64,000 bases of DNA from JACDER01 sp963842575 (lineage in GTDB: Bacteria > Actinomycetota > Thermoleophilia > Gaiellales > Gaiellaceae), in NCBI GenBank assembly GCA_963842575.1, contig CAWJGS010000001.1, forward strand, positions 277,201 through 341,200, read 5' to 3'. Each line of letters begins with the position of its first letter. Position 1 is the first letter of the stretch. The notes under the pieces were generated by a model that did no database searches, was not told the origin of the DNA, and worked only from the letters and a program-made list of their open reading frames with translations. This document shows, one piece after another, positions 17,127 to 27,417 of the stretch. The position numbers and the translations under genes were made by a program.

Positions 17127-18771
17127 TCACGCGCCGTCGGTGCCGTCGGGCAAGGCCTCAGCTGCGACCTCGCCGCCGCCGCCGCTCGAGGCTGTCTCAT
17201 CGATGAGGGCGCTCAACCGGCGCTCGAGCTCGGACAGGCGGACCTTCTGAGTCTCGATCCGCTTCTCCTTCGCCGCGGCGAGCTCGCGCAACCGTTCGAT
17301 ACGCGCGTTCCGGCCGAACGGCTTGCCCCGCGTCATCTCCTGCGGGAGTCTCGCCGTCCGTGGTGCTCGTTGCCTCCAGCTGCTCGATCTCGGCGCGGAT
17401 CTCCTTCAGCCGTTCCTGTGCCCGGACGAGCCCCTCGGCGGCGCTGTCACGGGTCTTCTCCAGCGCGGCGATTCGCGCAGCCTTTTGGGCCGGTGTCTGC
17501 CGCCGTTCGGCCTTGGTGGAGGCGACGTCGGTGGAAGCACGTGCCGGTGCAGTGCCCGTGCTCTCCTGCTCGACCTCCGCTGCGAGCGCGCGCAGGCGCT
17601 CGAGCTCGCGGACGACGTGCACGTCACGTGTGTTCTCGGGCTGGTCTCCGATCGCCTTCTCGAGCTCCTCGATCTGCCCGTGCAGTTGCTCGAGGCGTTC
17701 GGGTGCCCGCGCGCGCTTCTTCCGCCGCTGCCGCCCGGTCCCGTTCTCAGCCTCGCTCTTCGACTTCTTCGACGTGTCGTTCCAAGCTCCGTCCCGCGAC
17801 CCCGCCCCGACCGCCTCGCTGCGCTCCTGCAGCTGGACGATGTTCTCGTTCGCCTGCTTCAGCAGCGTGTGGAGCTCTTCCAGCAGGCTCTGATCCGGGT
17901 TCGTTTGCCTTCGCGACCTGGTACTCCCATCCGAGCAGGCCGGCGCGGGCACGAACGAGCTCCTCCCACATCTGGCCTCGGCTGAGCTTCGAGGCAGCCG
18001 GGGGCTCTCCGTGACTCGCCCACCGGAGACCGCGGTTTTCAGCGCCGCGAGCTCGACGGCGAAGTCGGCGTCCTGGTCGGCGACCCTCCGGTCGAACTGC
18101 TCGGAGGCCCAACGGTACAACTCGATGTCGTAGGTGTTGAAGCGCTCCGCGATCGGCGTGAGGTCCTCCTTGGACTCCTGTGTCCGCGGCCGGTTCGTAG
18201 TCATGCGCTGGCTGACGTAGAGGATGCTGTTCAACTCGAGGCTGCGTTTGAGCAGCACCAGCGACTCGTCGAAGCGGTCGGCGAGGCCAAAGGAGATGAA
18301 GCGCTCGCTCGAGGTTCTCCTTGGCCTGCTCGAGCATCTCCTGGGTGACCTCTCCGAACGGCTCTGGATCGCCCGAGAGCATCCGGGTCTGAAGGTTGTC
18401 GTAGAGGTAGTCGCCTCCTCCGAGCACGTCCTCGAAAGCTCAGTCCTCGGGAATGGGGTTCCTCTTGCGCACGGAGCGGGCGCGGTAGTAGTGCGACAGC
18501 GTGCGCTCGACCGGATCGCGCAGGAACGTGATGTACCGGGAGTCGCTGGGCAGGTACTGGTAGATGCCGAAGGGCAGGTGCCCACCGAGCAGGTGGATGT
18601 CGCGCGTGACTACAGGCCCAGACTGGCGCAGCTTCACGACGGGCCCTGAGTCGATGCCTCCGGCGCCGTGGAACACGTTTCCGAGCGAGTCCGCACGCCT
18701 CCGGCCGGAAAGTTGCCGCGCAGGACGCTGATCAGCGTCGTCCCGGCAGTCTTGGGGATGTGGATGAACAC
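17127..18771 (-). pseudogene. Sulfotransferase with long coiled-coil tail, at least six frameshifts
   Basis: Reading across frames gives one gene. PAPS loop VFIHIPKTAGTTLISVLRGN begins near 18,771. LRDPVERTLSHYYRA (3'-phosphate site) lies at about 18,510-18,470. DNLQTRMLSGDPEPFGEV and RFISFGLADRFDESLVLLKR follow. The C-terminal ~280 residues form a Glu/Arg/Ala-rich coiled coil (RIAALEKTRDSAAEGLVRAQ). Shifts lie near 18,680, 18,440, 18,305, 18,010, 17,900 and 17,340. It is a paralog of the gene at 21,017. The N-terminal start is uncertain: GTG at 18,771 is the nearest to the PAPS loop, but the coding frame may extend upstream. Indels in the sequence are a likely cause. Confidence 0.7.
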
Positions 18772-18926
18772 GGTCAGCGGGCCGCGGCGGGACGCTGTCG
18801 GACGGCTCCCCTTGGGGGAGCGCCGTGCCGGCTCCGCGCCGCGTGCTCGCGCCGCGCGTCGACCGCAGCCGCCGCCGACTCGGCCGTTGTTTGCTCTTCG
18901 TTCAAAACCCCTCCTCCTCCGAGGGA

Positions 18927-19020
18927 CGGATTGTAGGGGATTCGTTCAGTGGGCCTGAGCCGACGGCCACGGGGCGTACGGTTCGGCGGCTGATTCGCGT
19001 CGGATAGTCCCTACAATCCG
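18927..19020. promoter_or_regulatory. Divergent promoter with perfect 12-bp inverted repeat
   Basis: CGGATTGTAGGG (18,927-18,938) and CCCTACAATCCG (19,009-19,020) are exact inverse copies 70 bp apart. Each contains TACAAT reading outward, so both can be -10 boxes. The plus-strand TACAAT ends 7 nt before the lipoprotein ATG at 19,026. The minus-strand one is followed by a GGAGGAGGAGGGG stretch ahead of the sulfotransferase. Identical boxes suggest joint regulation of the two divergent genes. Confidence 0.55.
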
Positions 19021-19025
19021 CCCGG

Positions 19026-20940
19026 ATGTCGAATGGCCGCGGCCTACTGACCGTGAGCCGTCGACGGGCGATCGTCTTCGGAGATAGCGACGGCGTCGCT
19101 TCTCGCCGTGGCCGGTTGTGCAGGCGGCAGTAGTCTCGGAGCAGGGCAAGAGTCCGCCGCGAACATCCCTTCCGCCCGGAGGCACGAGCCGGATGATCCA
19201 CGGCACGGGCGCGCATAAGGGCGTGACGCTCAAGGCCGTTGTCTACGGCGGCTCCGGTGAGGTCAAGAACCCGAGGTTCGACCTCACCCCGAAGTCGGGA
19301 CAGCACTTCGTCGGGGTCAAGCTCGGCCTGAGGAATTTCGGAACGAAGCCGTTCACCGGCGATCCGTCGCTGACCGCGTCGGTCGCGAGCGACAACGGTG
19401 ACGGTCTCCAAGGCACTCGATGTCGGCAAGCGCGGCTTCAAGGAAGTCACCCTGAAGCCGAGCCAATTCGTGCTCGGGAGACTCTTCTTCGAGGTCCCGG
19501 ACAACACGCAAGTTGAGCTCGTTCACCTTCAGGCCCTTCGGGACGGCGAGCAAGCCGGTGCTCTTCAAGATCTCGCATGGGAAGAGCGGGGACACGACCA
19601 AGTCGACAAAGCCGCTTCCGGCCGGCGGGACCCGCAAGATTCTGCGCGGCACCCAGCCGGGCGCCGTTATCACGGCGGTCGTCTACGGCAGCTCCGGTGA
19701 GGTGCCCGATGCCAAGGTGCCGGCGAAACCGCATCCCGGCAACCACTTCATCGCGGTCAAGGTCGGGCTCAGAAACCTCGGCAAGCGGCTCTACAGCCTC
19801 GACCCCGCGGTCAGTGCGGCGATCAAGAACGACAAGGGCGAGCTCTCTCGCGCGGTCAAGGGGACCGGTCTCGGGCAGATCGAGCTCCAGAAGGACGAGA
19901 CGGCCTACGGTCGACTCTTCTTCGAGCTTCCCGACAAGACCAGCCTCAGTTCGTTCCGCTTTCGGCCGTTCGGGCAAAGGGAAAGCTCGCCGTCCTTCCG
20001 CTCACGCATGGGCAGACAACCAGCAGGACGCAGTCGTCTCGGCGAAGCCACTCCCGGACGGAGGCACGCGCAAGATCGCGAAGCGCGGCCGGACGACGCT
20101 CAAGGCAGTCGTCTACGGCAACTCCGGCGAGCATCAAGCCGGACCAGTTCACCGGTCAAGGCCCGCACCGGGACACCACATCGTCGCGATCAAGTTCGGG
20201 CTGCGGAACATGCAGGGCGGCCTCTACCACGCCAATCCGAGCCTCAACCGCTTTCATCACCAACGAAAAGGGCAAGGTATCGGCGCGCGCCCGTCGCTCG
20301 GGACGCGGGATCGGCAAGATCGCGCTCAAGCAGGACCAGGGCATCTACGGCCGCATCTTCTTCGAGATCGAGGACAAGACGACCCCGAGCACCTTCCGCT
20401 TCCGCCCCTTCGGGGTCGCCGACAAGCCAGTGGTCTTCAAGATCGCGCACGGGGGGAGCCACACGGTCGGCGTGAAGCTGCCAACCGAGACCAAGCTCGG
20501 CACGCCGACGCCGCTCCCGGGCGGCGGGGACCGGAGAATCGTCTCGCACAGCGGCACAACAGTGAAGGCCGTCATCTACGGCGGCGAGGGGGAGGTCGCG
20601 GACACGAAGTTCGCCGTCAAGCCGCCGAAGGGATACCACCTGATCGCGATCAGACATCGGGCTCCGGAACATGGGCCCGGGCACCTACAAGGGCACGCCT
20701 TTCCTGGTCACCTCGATCACCAACACGAAGGGCAAGCTCTCGAACGCGCTCCACTCGCGGTACGGCCTCGGAAAGGTCATTCTCAAGCCCGACCGCGGCG
20801 TCTACGGCCGGATCTTCTTCCAGATCGCCGACCACACCAAGCCCGCCTCGGTGCGCATCAGGCTCTTCGGCTACGGGCCGGGCACGAAGGTGACCGTCTT
20901 CACGATCGAGCACGGCAACAAGCCGAGCTCGAGCGAAGTA
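19026..20940 (+). pseudogene. Lipoprotein of four tandem DUF4352-like domains, many frameshifts
   Basis: After the ATG, shifted frames give a lipobox (SLLAVAGC) and then four copies of a ~147-residue module. Each module has a Pro/Gly opening (PLPAGGTRKI), AVVYGSSGEV, a GNHFIAVKVGLRNLG strand and YGRLFFELPDKT near its end. The pattern resembles DUF4352/telokin-like beta-sandwich domains found on Gram-positive surface lipoproteins. At least seven shifts (near 19,085, 19,140, 19,400, 19,505, 19,965, 20,140, 20,255 and 20,655) break it. The C-terminus is uncertain; a stop near 20,940 is likely. The role is probably at the cell surface, perhaps as substrate or partner of the flanking sulfotransferases (inference). 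Confidence 0.65.
19143..20935 (+). repeat. Four tandem ~440-nt coding repeats
   Basis: The GTCTACGGC-type block recurs at 19,241, 19,681, 20,111 and about 20,574, giving periods of 440, 430 and 463 nt. Each unit encodes one beta-sandwich module of the lipoprotein. Units are diverged at the DNA level, so the expansion is not recent. Confidence 0.75.
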
Positions 20941-21016
20941 GCTCCGCCGCCCACGCGACTCGAGGCGCGTCGAAGGGGGTTCTCACGCTCGTTGTGCCTT
21001 GCTAGTCTGCGCGACC

Positions 21017-22039
21017 GTGGCCGATGCCTCGACCCAACCGAGCGAACAGCGTCCTGACCCCGCGATCGCCGCGGGGGATCCGCTGCTTGCCTTCGTCCAC
21101 ATCCCGCGAACCGGTGGCGGGACCATGTCGAGCGCGATCTCGAAGAACTACTCGAGGTTGAGGGGCGTCGGGAACTTCCAGAAAGGTCCCGAGAGGACCC
21201 GGGACGCCGTCGAGCGGCTCGGGGCCGATCCGGGCGAGTGGAAGGCGCTCGGCGACCACGCCCCGCTCGGTCTTTACTGCGCTATCTCCCCGCCGACACC
21301 CGGTACATGACGGTCCTCCGGGACCCCGTCGACCGGGTTCTCTCCCATTACCACTTCCACGCTCGGGCCGGCGAGCGCAAGTTGAAGACGATCTGGGAGG
21401 GCGTTGCTCGCAACGCGACAGTGAGGAGAGAGGAGGGGAGCCGGTCACGCTCGATGACGAGACCGACTTCTCGCTCGAGGCGGGCCTCGCGAGGAGGGTC
21501 ACGATTTACGACAACTTCATGACCCGGTTTCTCTGGGGAGGCGAGACGATCTTCGGCGAGCTACCCCCGGACGCGCTCGACCGGGCCAAGGAGAACGTCG
21601 CGTCGTTCTGGTTCGTCGGCATCCAGGAGCGCCTGGATGACTCGATCGTCCTGCTCGGCCGCAAGCTCGGTATCGGCCTGATGCCCTACCACCTCCGGCA
21701 TGTGAACCAGACGCGTCCGCAGCTCGAGGAGACGTCGGACGAGCTGCGAGGGCTGATCGCCGAGCACAACCAGCTCGACGCCGAGTTGTACCGGTTCGCC
21801 CGCGAGCGTTTCGACAGTGAGTCGCCGAGCCCCGAGGAGCTGGCGGCGGACGGAGAGGAGTTGCGGCAGCTGAGCATCGCCGTCACGGCCGCAGGCGAGG
21901 CGCGTAGGGCGGGAAGAAGGACCGGAAGGCGGCCGCGAGGGCGGCGCGCGAGGAGCGGGAGACGAAGCGGGCTGCGGTTCGGGCCGAGCGAGCCGATCAG
22001 AAGTCCCAGAAGAAGAGTCGGGAAGACAAACCGACGTAA
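21017..22039 (+). CDS. Sulfotransferase (Sulfotransfer_2-like) with basic tail, frameshifted
   Basis: Predicted PAPS-dependent sulfotransferase. PAPS loop FVHIPRTGGGTMSSAI, then LRYLPADTRYMTVLRDPVDR (3'-phosphate site), DNFMTRFLWGGETIFGE, SFWFVGIQERLDDSIVLLGR and a helical ELRGLIAEHNQLDAELYRFA region. Shifts near 21,275, 21,440 and 21,910 separate these parts. The repaired C-terminus is a highly charged Lys/Arg/Glu tail ending KKSREDKPT at TAA 22,037-22,039. GTG at 21,017 follows TAGTCT by 8 nt, so it has its own promoter. It is a clear paralog of the minus-strand sulfotransferase at 17.1-18.8 kb. Confidence 0.75.
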
Positions 22040-22120
22040 ACCCCGAACCGGGCGGGGGCAGGACCAGGAGCCGGAGCAGGAGCCAGCGAGCCGGCCCCGG
22101 GCGACGCGACCTGACGGTCT

Positions 22121-22819
22121 CTATTCCGGCCTGACGTACCGGTAACCGAAGCCGCGAACCGTCTCGACGAGCCTGGGCGAGCCAGGATCCTCCTCGATCT
22201 TCTTGCGCAGGTACCCGACGTAGATCTTCACGGGATCGCTGCTCGATTCGTGCGTACGGCCCCAGACGAGCTCGATCAGCTGCTGGCGCGAAAGGACCTG
22301 ACCCGTGTGCTCCGTCAGCGCCGCCAGCAGCCGGAACTCGAGGGGCGTCAAGGACACCGTCTCGTCGCGCACCGTCACGGAGCGCGCGGCGAAGTCGATG
22401 CAGACGGTGCCGTCGTCGTACAGCTCCTTCGCGACCGTCTTCTCGCCCGCGCGCCGGAGCACCGCCTCTATCCGCGCCGACAGCTCGGCCGGGCTGAACG
22501 GCTTGCCCACGTAGTCGTCCGCGCCGCTGCGCAGCCCGCGCACCCGCTCCAGCTCGCTGTCTCGTGACGTCAGCATGATCACCGGCACGTCCGAGACGTC
22601 TCGGATCAGCTCGAGCGTCCGCCAGCCGTCCAGCTCCGGCATCACGACGTCCAGCAGCACCACGTCGGGCTTGACCTCGTACAGTCGCCGAAGCCCTTCG
22701 TGGCCGTCAGGGGCGCTCGCCACCGTGTACCCGCCGCGCTCGAGCCGGTCGCTGACCGCCGCGCGGACGGTCTCACTATCGTCGATCACGAGGACGGTCT
22801 TTCCGCTCATGGCGCTCAT
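22121..22819 (-). CDS. OmpR-type response regulator, output of the chemosensory operon
   Basis: Receiver domain: VLVIDDSETVRAAV, phospho-Asp in VVLLDVVMPELDGW, VIMLTS and ADDYVGKPFSPAEL. The C-terminal winged helix has SLTPLEFRLLAALTEHTGQVLSRQQLIELVWG and YVGYLRKKIEEDP with VRGFGYRYV. It is thus a DNA-binding regulator. ATG at 22,819 is chosen because AGGAAG lies 8 nt before it; ATG 22,810 and GTG 22,825 are alternatives. It directly follows cheR and replaces CheY as the last gene of the operon. Confidence 0.9.
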   Translation of the reverse strand: MSAMSGKTVLVIDDSETVRAAVSDRLERGGYTVASAPDGHEGLRRLYEVKPDVVLLDVVMPELDGWRTLELIRDVSDVPVIMLTSRDSELERVRGLRSGADDYVGKPFSPAELSARIEAVLRRAGEKTVAKELYDDGTVCIDFAARSVTVRDETVSLTPLEFRLLAALTEHTGQVLSRQQLIELVWGRTHESSSDPVKIYVGYLRKKIEEDPGSPRLVETVRGFGYRYVRPE

Positions 22820-22824
22820 TCTCA

Positions 22825-24012
22825 CTACTTCCTAGCGAGGGCGGCGATTCTCGCACGGCAGGCGGCGGCGATGTCGCCGAGATCGACTTGCCGCAGAAGC
22901 TCGTCGTGCCGGTCGTCTTCGGGATCCAGGGCCCTCAGCGTCTGCTCGTAGGCGCGCCTGGCGTCGCCGGGCTCGCCGAGCTCGTCGTAGGCGCGGCCGA
23001 GTGTGAAGGAGGCGAGGCTGAAGCGCGGGTCGATGTACACCGCGCGGCGGAGGGAGACGACCGCCTCCGAGCTCGCTCCGGCGGCGAGCTGGACGAGCCC
23101 TTGGACGAAGTAGGCCCCCGCATCGAGCGGATTCTGCGCAAGCAGCTCGGCGGTAGCCTCGAGCGCCTCCGCGTGACGTCCGTCGTCCGCAGCCGTCAAA
23201 GCCCCCGCCAGGAGCTCCTCGAGCTTGCGTGGCGACTCGCGCACCGGCGGGCGCTGTGAGGGCGCGGCCTCCTCGAGGCGCCGAGTGGCGCCCTGGAGCG
23301 CGTCCGCCGCGCCCAGCAAGAGCACCCCGTCCGGCTCGAGCGCCCGCTCGAGGGACGCGATCACCGCGTCGACGGTCGGCTGGTCGAAGTAGATGAGAAC
23401 GTTCCGGCAGGTGATGAGGTCGAACCGGCCCTCGCCGAGCGGCGGAGCGGGGTCGCGGACGAGGTTGTGGCGGGCGAAGCGGACCGGTCGGCGGAGGACC
23501 TCCATGGGGCTCCACAGCGCGTCTTCTTCGGTGAAGTACCTCTCGCGTAACCGCTGACTCAGCCCGGTGACCGACCTGCCGCGGTAGCGGGCCTCCCGCG
23601 CGGCCTCGAGCGCCGACTCCGAGACGTCGGTCGCGAGCACGTCGACGGGCGGCTCGGCCGTGCCCAGGCTCTCCGCGGCGAGCAGCACGAGCGAGTACGC
23701 CTCCTCGCCGGTCGCGCAACCGGCCACCCAGATCCGCGCGCTGCCCGCCTCCGTCAGACGCTGCCAGTCGATGGTCTCGAGCTCGCGTGGATCGCGCAGG
23801 AACGAGGTCTCCTGCACCGTGATCTCGTCCACGAGCCGCTGGACGAGTCTCGGCCCGGTGAGCGGCTCGCCTGCGAGGCGGAGGAATCCCGCCGGGCCTT
23901 CGCCCGGCGCGACGCGCTCGATCGCCGCTTCCAGGGCGCGGCGCTGGGACTCGCGCAGCGACACGCCGCACTCGCGGCGCACGAGCTCCGCGACGTGGTC
24001 GAGGTCGGTCAT
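22825..24012 (-). CDS. cheR: CheR chemoreceptor methyltransferase with TPR tail
   Basis: SAM-dependent glutamate methylation of chemoreceptors. N-terminal CheR helical domain, then VQETSFLRDPRELETID, the SAM site RIWVAGCATGEEAYSLVLL, DVLATDVSESALEAAREARY and FDLITCRNVLIYFDQPT. From about residue 275 a TPR-like region (YFVQGLVQLAAGASSEAVVSL, ASFTLGRAYDELGEPGDARRAY) is present, as in CheR of class-ACF or tethered systems. The start is MTDLDHVAEL at 24,012, but the upstream cheB frame runs in without a stop. Confidence 0.9.
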   Translation of the reverse strand: MTDLDHVAELVRRECGVSLRESQRRALEAAIERVAPGEGPAGFLRLAGEPLTGPRLVQRLVDEITVQETSFLRDPRELETIDWQRLTEAGSARIWVAGCATGEEAYSLVLLAAESLGTAEPPVDVLATDVSESALEAAREARYRGRSVTGLSQRLRERYFTEEDALWSPMEVLRRPVRFARHNLVRDPAPPLGEGRFDLITCRNVLIYFDQPTVDAVIASLERALEPDGVLLLGAADALQGATRRLEEAAPSQRPPVRESPRKLEELLAGALTAADDGRHAEALEATAELLAQNPLDAGAYFVQGLVQLAAGASSEAVVSLRRAVYIDPRFSLASFTLGRAYDELGEPGDARRAYEQTLRALDPEDDRHDELLRQVDLGDIAAACRARIAALARK

Positions 24013-25060
24013 CCGGCCGCGAGCCGGCCGAAGCCGTCTCAGGTGTCTCGCGATCCCGTTCAGAGGCAGGACGAGCTCCGCGCCGCCTTCGATCGCCGCC
24101 CTGGGCATCCCGAACACGGTGGACGTCGCCTCGTCCTGCGCGATCGTCAGGCCGCCCGCGGCGCGCACGGCCTGCACGCCGGCGGCTCCGTCCCGTCCCA
24201 TCCCGGTCAGCACGACTGCGACCGCGTCCCGGCCGGCATTCGCGGCCAGGCTCGTCAGCAGCGCATCCGCCGAGGGGCGGTGGACGGCCGGGTGCGGTCG
24301 AGTCGTCGAGCACGAGCATGCCCGTCGGGCCCAAAAGCAAGTCGGCGTCCTCGGGCGCGACCCAGACGCCGGTGCGAGGTCGTATCCCGTGCTCGGCTGC
24401 TCGCACGGGCAGCGGGATGCTGTCCGCCAGCCAGCGCACGAGCCCTTCGGTGAAGCCGGCGGCGATGTGCTGGACGACCAGGATCGGGATCGCGAACGTC
24501 TCCGGAAGCGTCTGCAGAATCGCGGCGAGCGCCTGCGGGCCGCCCGTGGACGCGCAGACGCCGATGACCGAGGCGGCGCGCTCGGCCGGGGCCGTGTCGT
24601 CGAGCCGCCCGGCCAGCCTGGCGCGCGGATGGCGGATGACCCGGATGCCGCTCAGGACCTGCACGCGACGGCGCAGGGCGGCCGCGTCGGCGCCTGCCGG
24701 GTCGCGGAGGTCGATCGACTCCTTGTGCATCGCGTCCAGCGCACCGGCGGCGAGCGCGGCGGCGGCGTTGGCCGAGCGAGGCCCCACGTGCGCCGAGAGC
24801 ACCAGGATCGGGGTCGGGTCGGTAGCCATGATCTGCTCCACTGCCTCGAGCCCGGACATCCCGGGAAGCTCGAGATCCATCGTCACGAGGTCCGGAGTCA
24901 GTCGACGCAGGGCCGCGATCGCCTCCTCGGCCGTGGGGAAGACGCCGACGACCTCGATCTCATCACCCTCCTCGAGCACGCGCCGGAGCCCCTGCGCGTA
25001 CGTGGGCGAGTCGTCGCAGATGAGGACGCGCCGCAGCGCGCCTCCCGCGGCCCGGCTCAA
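24013..25060 (-). CDS. cheB: CheB protein-glutamate methylesterase, one frameshift
   Basis: Removes methyl groups from receptors. The receiver domain has LICDDSPTYAQGL, VTMDLELPGMSG (phospho-Asp) and the HKESIDL Lys region. The esterase domain has GVCASTGGPQALAAIL (catalytic Ser), ILVVQHIAAGF (His) and, after a shift near 24,298, VVLTGMGRDGAAGV (Asp). The start is TTG at 25,060, overlapping the cheA stop as TTGA. No stop separates it from cheR in the present sequence, so either a CheB-CheR fusion exists or a second indel hides the stop. Confidence 0.87.
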
Positions 25061-27019
25061 GAACCGACGAGCTGCCCGATGGTGTCGAGCAGCGCCTGCT
25101 GGTCGAAGCTGCGCTTGGCCATGTACGCGTCCGCGCCGGCCTCCAGACCCGCGCGGCGGTCTTCCTCTTCGCCCCTCGTGGTGACGATGATGACGGGAAG
25201 CTCGGCGTGGCGCTCGTCGGCCCGGATGGCGCGGATGAGCTCGATGCCGTCGACTTCCGGCATCTCGATGTCCGTGACGACGAGGCCGATGCCGGCTTCC
25301 TCGTCCAGACAGCGCAACGCATCGCGGCCGTCGCGGGCGGTCACGACGCGGTAGCCCGCCGCCTCGAGGATGCTGCGCTGGAGCTCGCGCACGGTGAACG
25401 AGTCTTCCACGACCAGCACCTTCGGGTGGGTTCCGGCGGCAGGGACCGGTTCGACCGCGGGAGCCGGCGGCGCGTGCGTGGCGCGCGGGCCGCGGACGAG
25501 CGTCGCCGGGTCGAGCAGCAGCGCGATCCGCCCGTCTCCGAGGATGGACGCGCCCAGGTAGCCGCGGACCGGGGCCAGGAGCGGACCGAGGGACTTGACC
25601 ACGACTTCCTCTTCCCCGATCAGAAGGTCGCAGACGGCGGCGATCCGCCGGCCGGAAGCCGAGATGATCATCGCCGGCGCGTGCCGGGCGGGCTGCGCGC
25701 CGGACGACCCGATCAGGGCAGCCAGGTCGAAGACCGGCACGGCCTGGCCGCGCAGCTCGATGCTGGGCCGGCCGGCAAGCCAGAGCGTGCTGTCCACCGC
25801 GACGACCTCCTCCACGGCGGGCAGCGGCAGGCCGAAGACCTGCCCTTCGCGCTCGACCAGGAGGACGTCCAGCAGCGCCAGTGTCAGTGGAAGAAGGAGT
25901 GTCGTGGTCGTCCCGCGGCCGGGAACGCTCTCGATGCTCATGCTCCCGCTGAACGACTCGACCGCCGTCTTGACGGCGTCGAGCCCGACCCCGCGACCGG
26001 AGAGCTCGCTCACCTCACGCGCGGTCGAGAATCCCGGCGCTGGTGAGCAGGTCGACGAGCGTCTCGCCCGTCTCGGCGGCCGCGCCGAAAACCTCCGGCG
26101 GCAGACCCTGGCCGTCGTCGGAGATGACGATCGCGACCATCCCTCCGCGCTGCTCCGCCTTGAGCTCGACGCGGCCCTGCCGGCTCTTGCCGGCGCGCTC
26201 GCGCTCCGCGGGCGTCCCAACACCGTGCGCGACCGAGTTCCGCAGGACATGGACGATCGGCTCCGCGATGCCTTCGAGGATGACGCGGTCGAGCTCGGTC
26301 TCGGCGCCGGTGACGACCAGCTCCACGTCTGTCCCCCTGGCGGCGGCGATGTTGCGCACGGCGTGCGGGAACGGCCCCGTGATGGAGGACAGAGGAAGGG
26401 TCCGCATCTCGATCGCCGTTTCCTGAAGCTCGCCGAGCAGGCGGGCGCCGACGTCCAGCTCGTCCGACAGCGACTCGGCCTCCTGCAGCCGCTCGTCCCC
26501 GATCGCATGTTCCAGCCGCCGCCGGTGCAGCACCGTCTCCCCCACCAGGTCGAGCAGCCGGTCGAGCTTCTCGGCCGGCACGCGGATGGAGCGGCGCTTG
26601 ACCTGGGGCTCGAGCAGCTCGGGGAGTGGAGGAGGGAGCGGGGCGGGGCGGCCGATCTGGTGGCGGCTGGCGGCGAGCTCCTCCAGCAGGTCGGCGTCCT
26701 CCTCGCCGCCGCCGACGACGTGCCGGCGGAGCGAGTCGGCGGCGCGCAGCAGCGGGTCGATCAGCTCCGTGGGGAACTCACCGCCGTCGCGGACGCCGTC
26801 GAGGACATCCTCGACAGCATGTGCGAGCACCTGGATCTCCTCGAGCCCGAGCATCCCGGCCGCTCCTTTGATCGTATGAGCGTCGCGAAAGAGAGAGTCG
26901 ACCGCGTCGGGCGCCGCGCGCCCGGCCTCGAGCGCCAGCAGCGTGTCGACCATGTGATCGAGACGCCCGGTCGCCTCGTCCCGGAAGATCTCGAGGAACT
27001 CGGGGCGACCCTCGGTCAT
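25057..27019 (-). CDS. cheA: CheA-type histidine kinase with C-terminal receiver, one frameshift
   Basis: About 650 residues. The Hpt domain has FRDAHTIKGAAGMLGL (phosphorylated His near 48). There is no obvious P2 domain. Dimerisation and ATPase regions follow: HVLRNSVAHGVGTPAE, ISDDGQGLPPEVF and, after a shift near 26,035, SGRGVGLDAVKTAVE. A CheW-like P5 domain (VFGLPLPAVEEVV) precedes a receiver (VLVVEDSFTVREL; phospho-Asp in VVTDIEMPEVDG; YMAKRSFDQ). The fused receiver may act as phosphate sink or self-regulator. ATG overlaps the cheW stop (ATGA). Confidence 0.9.
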
Positions 27020-27417
27020 GCGCCTCCCTGGACAGCGGTGAAGACGCCTTCGAGGTCGACGACGCCCACGAGCTCGTCGTCAACCAGAGTCGAGCCGGCG
27101 ATGAACGGCGAGTCGGCCTCCTGCATCGGCCCCGGCAGTTCGGCCACGTCCGTCACTTGATCGATGGCGAGTCCGGCCCGCCGGCCTGCCTCCTCGGCGA
27201 TGACGAGCCGCGCGCCGGGACGTGCGTGTGCGGTACCGAGCACCACGGCGAGGTCGATGACGGGCAGCACGTGCCCGCGCAGGTTGCGGACGCCGAGGAC
27301 CGCCGGCGGAGCGCCGGGCACGGGCGCCAGCTGCCCGAGGTCGGCCACCTCGAGCACCTGACCGACCGGCAGGGCGAAGTTCTCGTCGCCCACGCGGAAG
27401 CGGACGTGAACGCTCAT
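27016..27417 (-). CDS. cheW: CheW coupling protein
   Basis: 133-residue SH3-like scaffold that links receptors to CheA. The sequence runs FRVGDENFALPVGQVLEVAD, VLGVRNLRGHVLPVIDLAVV (the conserved NLRG-x-xLPV-x-DL core) and RAGLAIDQVTDV. Both ends overlap neighbours by ATGA, so translation is coupled with the MCP and cheA. Confidence 0.92.
   Translation of the reverse strand: MSVHVRFRVGDENFALPVGQVLEVADLGQLAPVPGAPPAVLGVRNLRGHVLPVIDLAVVLGTAHARPGARLVIAEEAGRRAGLAIDQVTDVAELPGPMQEADSPFIAGSTLVDDELVGVVDLEGVFTAVQGGA

Noticed and set aside
17127..22145. Phage or transposon origin of the sulfotransferase region
   Set aside because: No integrase, transposase, terminal repeats or att sites are visible; the inverted repeat there fits a promoter.
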